NCBI GenBank assembly: GCA_905214365.1
Contig: CAJMMH010000132.1
Coordinates: 1 to 7,581, forward strand
Source of the DNA: an uncultured bacterium
GTDB taxonomy: Bacteria > Bacillota > Clostridia > Lachnospirales > Lachnospiraceae
Reading direction: 5' to 3'
DNA: 7,581 bases
Shown here: in pieces, positions 5,431 to 7,581 of the stretch
Position numbering within the stretch: position 1 is the first letter of the stretch
How the letters are laid out: each line of letters opens with the position of its first letter
The notes under the pieces: generated by a model
Seen by the model: only the letters and a program-made list of their open reading frames with translations
The model's database searches: none
Told to the model about the DNA's origin: nothing
Made by a program: the position numbers and the translations under genes

Positions 5431-7503
5431 ATGATTTTTCAAGCGAAAACAACGAATTTTGAACTGAGTCCGTATACCGGACTGACAAGAGAGAGCTGGC
5501 TAGAGGCGGCGGAGTATCTGCTGGAGGGCGTGTTTGAAAACATTAAGTCTTTCGCGGATCCGGTTGTTATGCCGAGAAAGGAAACCGAGGTAACGTATCC
5601 GCACAGCGCGGACGCAATCTGGGAATTTAAGGCGGAGTATTTTGAAGGTCTGACAAGAACCTTCTTTATCGCTGCGCCGCTGATTCACAATAAACCGGAT
5701 CTGAAGATCTGCGGATATTCCATCCGTGACTATTATAAGTCTCACATTCTGCGTTCCTGCACCAAGGGCGATCCGGTGTCGGTCGGCACGTACGAGGAGC
5801 TGCAGGAGCTGGCAGGCGATCATAACCGCAGCTTCCAACAGACGGTTGAGACCTGTGCGCTTGTCATCTGTCTGTGGGTATGCAAGAGCGAGATTTGGGA
5901 TACCTATACAAAAGCGGAAAAGGATCAGATTGCAGAATTTCTGACCGGCTATGCAAATGGAAATACCGTGCCGCAGAACTGGCGTCTGTTCAATATGCTG
6001 GATCTGGCGTTCCTTCATATGGAAGGATATCCGATTAATGAGGACATCATGCGCTGCCACGGACAGGCAATTCTTGCGTACTATGCGGGAGACGGCTGGT
6101 ATCGTGACGGTCACAGTTTTGATTATTATTCCTGTTGGGCGTTCAATGTATATGCGCCGATCTGGAACCAGTGGTACGGCTATGAGAAGGAGCCGTATCT
6201 GGCAAAGCGCTTTGAGGAAAACTCCAACAAGCTGATGGAAACGTATGCCCGTTTCTTCGACCGCGACGGCTTTACCAATATGTGGGGGCGCAGCAATATT
6301 TACCGCAACGCGGCGACCAGCGCGTTTGACGGCAACATGATGCTTCGGAACTGGACAGCGAATCCGGGACTGGCAAGACGGATTTCATCCGGCTCTCTGC
6401 TTCAATTCCTGACGCGCGGGGACTTCCGGTTTAAGGGCGTTCCGACGCTCGGCTTCTACGGGCAGTTTACGCCGCTTGTTCAGGGCTATTCCTGCGCGGA
6501 GTCTCCGTTCTGGCTTGGAAAAGCGTTTCTGTGCCTGCATCTTCCGGCGGATCATCCATTCTGGACAGAAAAGGAAAATAACGGCGTGTGGGATACAATG
6601 GGAGAAACCGATGTTACGGAAACCGTACTGGACGGACCGGCGCTGTGCGCGTCCAATCACCAGGCAAACGGCGAAACAATTCTCAGAAGCGGCAAGGTTG
6701 TCAAGAATACCGGCGACAGCCACGGCATGTGGAACTATTCCAAATTGAGCTTCAATACCAAGTATCCGTGGGAAGCGCAGCCGAAGGGAACCGCGCCCGG
6801 CGAGGAAGCCGCGGCGGGAAGTGTTGAGTCTCAGCAGTATTCAATGCTTGATCTGACCTCCGGCGAAGGCGTGCGCAGACTTGCCAATGTGACGTTGTGG
6901 CACGGCGCGAAGGAGCATGTGCTGTACCGCCGTCAGTTCTTCGATTACGCGCTGAACCGGGAAAGCCACTGGACACAGGCGCTGAACCTGGCTGATTTCA
7001 CAGTTCCGTACGGAATCATGCGCGCGGATAAGATGAGGTTCTTCCGCTATAACGCAGAGCTGACGCTTGGCTCTTACGGATTCCCGGATAACGGAACCGA
7101 AATCATCCATATGGAAAAAGACGGCGCAAAGGCAATTGTACTGAAGGGTCATGATTTTACCGGAAGAGAAAAGCAGATGGCGATGACCATTTATGACGGC
7201 TGGCAGGAACTGGAGCTGATTCACAGCGAAGGAACCAATCCGGATTCGGAGAAGTCCATTGTCATCTACGCAAAGACAAAGCGGGATGAAAAGTATGGAT
7301 ATGAACCGTTTTTGCTGATTTCCCAGGTAATCACCAAGGAAAGCCTGGAGCCGTTCGCGGAGGATGAGATCTTCCCGATCGCGTCGGTTTCCTATACTGA
7401 TCCGCAGTGCTGCGGCGGTTATGGACCGACCGTCATCCGCCTGAAGGATGGAACCGAGCGGACCGTGGACTTTGATGGAATCGAAGGGAAACTGATGCTG
7501 TAA
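5431..7503 (+). CDS. DUF2264 protein, probable cytoplasmic glycoside-acting enzyme
   Basis: The 690-residue protein matches the DUF2264 family (PF10022) in length and motifs. The N-terminal roughly 400 residues look like a helical (alpha/alpha)6-type barrel, with NWRLFNML (183-190), DGWYRDGHSFDYYSCWAFN (221-239), WGRSNIYRNAA (285-295) and QGYSCAESPFWLGKAFLCLH (351-370). The remainder is probably beta-rich. Acidic and aromatic residues in the DGWYRDGHSFDYY loop are the best active-site candidates. My recollection is that some DUF2264-like proteins fall in CAZy GH154, with beta-glucuronidase activity reported. That would suit its pairing with a GH88 enzyme, but I cannot confirm the assignment for this sequence. 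AGGAGG at 5419-5424 is 6 nt before the ATG, and the 24-nt gap to GH88 implies co-transcription. No signal peptide is seen. The family call is strong; the reaction is inferred from context. Confidence 0.87.
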   Translation: MIFQAKTTNFELSPYTGLTRESWLEAAEYLLEGVFENIKSFADPVVMPRKETEVTYPHSADAIWEFKAEYFEGLTRTFFIAAPLIHNKPDLKICGYSIRDYYKSHILRSCTKGDPVSVGTYEELQELAGDHNRSFQQTVETCALVICLWVCKSEIWDTYTKAEKDQIAEFLTGYANGNTVPQNWRLFNMLDLAFLHMEGYPINEDIMRCHGQAILAYYAGDGWYRDGHSFDYYSCWAFNVYAPIWNQWYGYEKEPYLAKRFEENSNKLMETYARFFDRDGFTNMWGRSNIYRNAATSAFDGNMMLRNWTANPGLARRISSGSLLQFLTRGDFRFKGVPTLGFYGQFTPLVQGYSCAESPFWLGKAFLCLHLPADHPFWTEKENNGVWDTMGETDVTETVLDGPALCASNHQANGETILRSGKVVKNTGDSHGMWNYSKLSFNTKYPWEAQPKGTAPGEEAAAGSVESQQYSMLDLTSGEGVRRLANVTLWHGAKEHVLYRRQFFDYALNRESHWTQALNLADFTVPYGIMRADKMRFFRYNAELTLGSYGFPDNGTEIIHMEKDGAKAIVLKGHDFTGREKQMAMTIYDGWQELELIHSEGTNPDSEKSIVIYAKTKRDEKYGYEPFLLISQVITKESLEPFAEDEIFPIASVSYTDPQCCGGYGPTVIRLKDGTERTVDFDGIEGKLML

Positions 7504-7531
7504 CAACGTTTGGATAGAAAGAAATAGAAAG

Positions 7532-7581
7532 ATGTACTCTCGGAGTCTTTTCTGCACTTGCTTTTACGGCCGATTTTCCGC
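7532..7581. repeat. Second copy of the palindromic element, truncated by the window edge
   Basis: The last 50 bases match 1770-1819 at 49 of 50 positions, in the same orientation, starting at the same ATGTAC end. The element begins 28 nt after the DUF2264 stop. Flanking bases differ (AAAG here, ATAA at the first copy), which supports ATGTAC as the true boundary. The rest of the element lies beyond the window. The gap from 7504 to 7531 is A-rich and holds nothing else recognisable. Confidence 0.88.

Noticed and set aside
7300..7557. Minus-strand open frames starting MQKRLREYI at 7557 and also at 1795
   Set aside because: The shared N-terminus is simply the repeat element translated; the rest runs antisense to DUF2264 or GGDEF and shows no protein family features.
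1..7581. tRNA, rRNA, CRISPR array, riboswitch, phage or defence genes
   Set aside because: I looked for cloverleaf-like, regularly spaced repeat, and known defence-protein signatures and saw none.

Overview
The window looks like chromosomal DNA from a gut-type anaerobic Firmicute, most likely Lachnospiraceae or a related Clostridia family. The evidence is strong AGGAGG-type ribosome binding sites, roughly even GC content, a GGDEF protein with a long helical N-terminus, and a divergent AraC/GH88 sugar-acid locus with no signal peptides. The exact taxon cannot be read from the sequence.

Layout. At the left edge (2-145) is the 3' end of an unidentified cysteine-rich protein. It is followed by a probable diguanylate cyclase with a helical-repeat N-terminus and an AGDEF signature (244-1755). 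Next is a 163-bp, almost perfectly symmetric imperfect palindrome (1770-1932), an interspersed MITE-like or structured-RNA-like element. Then comes a free methionine-(R)-sulfoxide reductase of the GAF family (1971-2477). It converges on, and overlaps by 10 bp, a COG4099-like alpha/beta-hydrolase esterase on the minus strand (2468-3142). Upstream of the esterase, also on the minus strand, is an AraC-family activator (3229-4008). A 261-bp divergent intergenic region (4009-4269) separates it from a plus-strand pair, a GH88 unsaturated glucuronyl hydrolase (4270-5406) and a 690-aa DUF2264 protein (5431-7503). The window ends inside a second copy of the palindromic element (7532-7581).

How the genes work together. 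AraC, esterase, GH88 and DUF2264 form a compact cytoplasmic module for breaking down imported, uronic-acid-containing oligosaccharides. The GH88 enzyme removes 4,5-unsaturated glucuronic acid left by polysaccharide lyases. The DUF2264 protein is probably a second glycoside-acting enzyme on the same substrate. The esterase may strip ester decorations, and the AraC protein probably senses the sugar. No lyase, transporter or uronate catabolic gene lies in the window, so these must be elsewhere or beyond the right edge. The GGDEF and methionine sulfoxide reductase genes look like unrelated housekeeping or signalling neighbours.

The most unusual content is the palindromic element. One full copy and one edge-truncated near-identical copy follow the stop codons of plus-strand genes. 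Decayed ends of it, or a related leader motif, lie 22-25 nt upstream of the esterase and GH88 start codons. Mismatches between its arms are biased so that the minus-strand RNA would fold much better than the plus-strand RNA.
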